64,000 nucleotides of DNA, taken from positions 2,852,001 to 2,916,000 of the forward strand of contig NZ_BHGK01000001.1 of assembly GCF_003574295.1 (NCBI RefSeq), in the 5' to 3' direction. A program made the translations under genes and the position numbers. Positions 61,866 to 64,000 of this stretch are shown in pieces; positions within the stretch are counted from its first letter, which is position 1; each line of letters starts with the position of its first letter. The notes beneath the pieces are model-generated. The model did not search any database and had not been told where the DNA came from. It saw only the letters and a program-made list of their open reading frames with translations. The stretch comes from Mediterraneibacter butyricigenes. GTDB lineage: Bacteria; Bacillota; Clostridia; Lachnospirales; Lachnospiraceae.

Positions 61866-62713
61866 TTAATTTTCCGGAAATTCCAGGGTGATCCGTCCCA
61901 GTCTTCCGTTTCTGAAATCATCCAGCAACAGTCTGGCCGCCTTTTCCAGATCCAGTTTATTTCCTGACACCAGACAATGTCTGCTCTCTGCGATGTTTTC
62001 CAGACACTGATAATCATTTTCCACCACTTCGATCTCATATTTCTTCTCCAGAATTCCGGATAAGATTCTTTCAGAAAATGGATCAGTTCTGCGGCAAGTT
62101 CTTCCGCCTGAAGGATCTCATCTTTGATCGATCCGATCAGGGCCAGACGAAGCCCTACCTGCTGGTCTTCAAATTTCGGCCATAAGATTCCCGGAGTATC
62201 CAGAAGCTCTACGTTTTTATTCAGACGGATCCACTGTTTCCCTTTGGTCACACCCGGCTTATTCCCGTTTTTGCGCAGGCTTTTCCTGCAAGGGAATTAA
62301 TAAAAGTAGACTTTCCTACATCGGGATTCCCACCACCATCGCACGGACCGGTCGATTTAAAATTCCCCGTTTCCGGTCTCTTTCGATCTTCTCTTTGCAG
62401 GCTTCTGCGATCACACCCTGAATGGATTTGATCCCGGTTCCTTTCTTGAATTGACCTTTACCACATGATAACCCTTTTCCTGAAAATACTGAGCCCATGC
62501 GTCATTATATTTCTCTTCTGCCAGATCTGCCTTGTTAAGCAGCACAAGTCTGGCTTTATTTTTCCCAAGCTCATCAATATCCGGATTCCGCTGCTGAGTG
62601 AGCGGAATTCTCGCATCCACCAGCTCAATTACCAGATCGATCAGCTTGATATTTTCCTGCATCATTCTCCTGGCCTTTGTCATATGCCCTGGGTACCACT
62701 GAAAATGCATCAT
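61866..62713 (-). pseudogene. rbgA: Mirrored copy of RbgA
   Basis: Reverse copy of 59936-60783. Its N-terminal 90 residues are open (MMHFQWYPGHMTKARRMMQE to VVKVNS) where the left copy is broken, then it shifts near 62440. The central part shifts again near 62055 (SYPEFWRRN instead of SYPGILEKK). Confidence 0.8.
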
Positions 62714-62731
62714 TTACCTCCTGTTCTTCTC

Positions 62732-63379
62732 TCACTTTTTCAAAAACCCGAAACGCGAGATCGGACTGACTCTGATCCAGGCTTTTCCATATATTTCCGA
62801 ACGTTTTACATTGCCAATATCCGCATCACGGCTGTCCATACTGGCTGACCTGTTATCTCCCAGCACAAAGTATTCGTCTCCGGCAAGGGTTACCTCTTCT
62901 TCTGCGATCCCCGCGGATTCGATTTTGGATGCCGTTTTTTCCTCTTCCAGTTCTTTTCCGTTAATATACACATATCCGTCTTTGATCTGTACCGTCTCAC
63001 CCGGAAGCCCTACGATCCGCTTGATCGAATAATTGGAGTTCTCATTCCGTTCGGGCGAAATACAATCACATCTCCACGTTTCGGCCTGCTGGCATTATAA
63101 AGGATCCGGTCCACCAGTACCACATCTCCGTTTTTCAGAACCGGATTCATGGAGTCGCCGATGTTGCTGACTCTCTGTCCCCAGAACCCACCAGTACAAA
63201 TGCGATCAGACAGACAAGTGCAATCTGCCAGGCCCAGTTCATCACAACCAGAATCTCATGTTTTTCTCTGCGATTCCGGCGTCTTTGCCCTGGCATCCTC
63301 AGTTTGCGCGTAAACTTTCCTGAAAATAATTTTCGTCGTCTCGTAGACTTCTATATGTCGTTTGTCGTTTTGCTGCCAA
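62732..63379 (-). pseudogene. lepB: Mirrored copy of first signal peptidase I
   Basis: Reverse copy of 59267-59913. The C-terminal part (YINGKELEEEKTASKIESAG through GFLKK) is open here but broken in the left arm. The N-terminal part is broken here but open in the left arm. Confidence 0.8.
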
Positions 63380-63477
63380 CTTTCCTTCCTCTCTTTCCTC
63401 CAGAAAGAACAGATATGTTAGAAAAAGGGACAAAATACACTCTCTGTACTTTGCCCTTACGTAAATCTTATTTTAAC

Positions 63478-63819
63478 TATTTTTCTTTAACCTATAGCTT
63501 TCTAACCAAATACGTCCCTCTTAAGTAGTTCAGTTTTGCTCTTCTGACTTTACCCAGACGAACAACTTCAACCTTCTCAACGTTTGGAGAATGCAGCGGC
63601 CATGTTTTCTCAACACCGATTCCATTGGATTTCTTACGAACTGTAAATGTCTCACGGTTTCCACCACCCTGACGTTTCAGGACAGTTCCTTCAAAACCTG
63701 AATTCTTTCACGGTTACCTTCACGGATCTTTGCGTGAACTCTTACCGTATCACCTACGTGAAATTCCGGAGCATTTTCTTTCATCTGCTCTGCTTCAATA
63801 TTCTTATAATATCGTTCAT
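63478..63819 (-). pseudogene. rplS: Mirrored, damaged copy of rplS
   Basis: 342 nt against 348 in the intact gene, with several frameshifts (for example near 63495, 63690 and 63808). An intact L19 gene lies at 58832-59179, so this is not a functional second gene. Confidence 0.85.
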
Positions 63820-63909
63820 TGTGCGACCTCCTTCATATTTGGACGTTCCTTAATACTTCACAATTGAGTACAGAAACCGTCTCTTCTTCTCACAACTAGC
63901 TCATTCTAA

Positions 63910-64000
63910 TCATACTTTATATATGGTTTCAAGTACTTTTTTATCATTCTCCGTCAGTCTGCTTTTTCCAGCAGATCCGGTCTGTTCTTTGCCGTCCGGA
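63910..64000 (-). pseudogene. trmD: Mirrored 3' end of trmD
   Basis: Reverse complement of about 58650-58741, the last 30 codons of trmD, running off the window end. Confidence 0.85.

Larger units (their letters stand above)
61340..64000 (-). repeat. Right arm of the giant inverted repeat (likely fold-back artefact)
   Basis: Reverse complement of 58650-61309, carrying copies of lepB, rbgA, lepB, rplS and the trmD end on the minus strand. All are broken by small indels at positions different from those in the left arm. The window ends inside the mirrored trmD, so the repeat probably continues. Confidence 0.95.

Noticed and set aside
61340-64000. A second, divergent set of lepB, rbgA and rplS genes
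   Set aside because: They are mirror copies with small indels at a palindrome; real paralogues would differ by substitutions and keep open frames.

Overview
The window looks like chromosomal DNA of a low-to-mid GC Firmicute, most likely a member of the Lachnospiraceae (Clostridia). The reasons are strong AGGAGG-type ribosome binding sites, sigma-A promoters with 17-bp spacers, a clostridial ThiW-ThiC pair under a TPP riboswitch, and several families I associate with Lachnospiraceae (DUF5688, DUF5717/DUF5716-like, DUF5662, a high-cysteine small protein). The genus cannot be settled by eye. I saw no rRNA, tRNA, CRISPR array, prophage or transposase gene.

Layout: 1-5.4 kb holds an amidase, a YqeG phosphatase, a DUF5688 protein and, convergent with it, a large YfhO-type membrane protein. 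5.5-11 kb, all on the minus strand, holds aroF-aroB-aroE followed by a TPP-riboswitch-controlled thiW-thiC unit. 11-16.3 kb is the pyrH-frr-uppS-cdsA-dxr-rseP operon (nucleotides, translation, undecaprenyl/phospholipid/isoprenoid synthesis, site-2 protease). 16.4-20 kb holds a KdpDE-like two-component system without kdp structural genes, a 47-residue membrane protein and a peptidoglycan-binding protein. 20-25.6 kb is carA-carB plus a lipoprotein. 25.8-32.4 kb has a lone CobD-like aminotransferase divergent from a three-gene operon: a 1095-residue helical-repeat protein, a degenerate Hsp70-like protein and a TPR protein. 32.5-35 kb is a polar amino-acid ABC transporter whose ATPase gene is frameshifted. 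35-38.7 kb is purC-purF-purB. 38.7-44 kb holds a surface LRR protein, a lipoprotein, gltX, a UvrD-type helicase and a DUF1292 protein. 44-48 kb holds a sugar-binding lipoprotein, a GH13 debranching-enzyme homologue that has lost its catalytic residues, and a DUF5662 protein. 48-52.6 kb holds ABC-F/luxS, a patatin, a TruA-like protein with an altered catalytic motif, and two overlapping unknown genes. 52.6-55.1 kb holds small proteins, a J-domain protein and an intracellular subtilase. 55.1-59.2 kb is the conserved ylxM-ffh-rpsP-khpA-rimM-trmD-rplS cluster.

The last part is not ordinary genome. From about 58,650 to the end of the window the DNA is a giant imperfect palindrome: 61,340-64,000 is the reverse complement of 58,650-61,309, with a 30-nt loop. 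Both arms carry independent small indels, often in homopolymers, that break signal peptidase (twice) and rbgA. This is best read as a fold-back long-read artefact at a poorly polished contig end. The true gene order there is rplS-lepB-rbgA-lepB.

The most interesting biology is the degenerate-Hsp70/TPR operon at 27.1-32.4 kb. Next come the catalytically dead GH13 protein, a dispersed 135-bp inverted-terminus repeat (two full copies and one fragment), a possible small RNA between thiW and thiC, and a strong terminator inside the amino-acid transporter operon.
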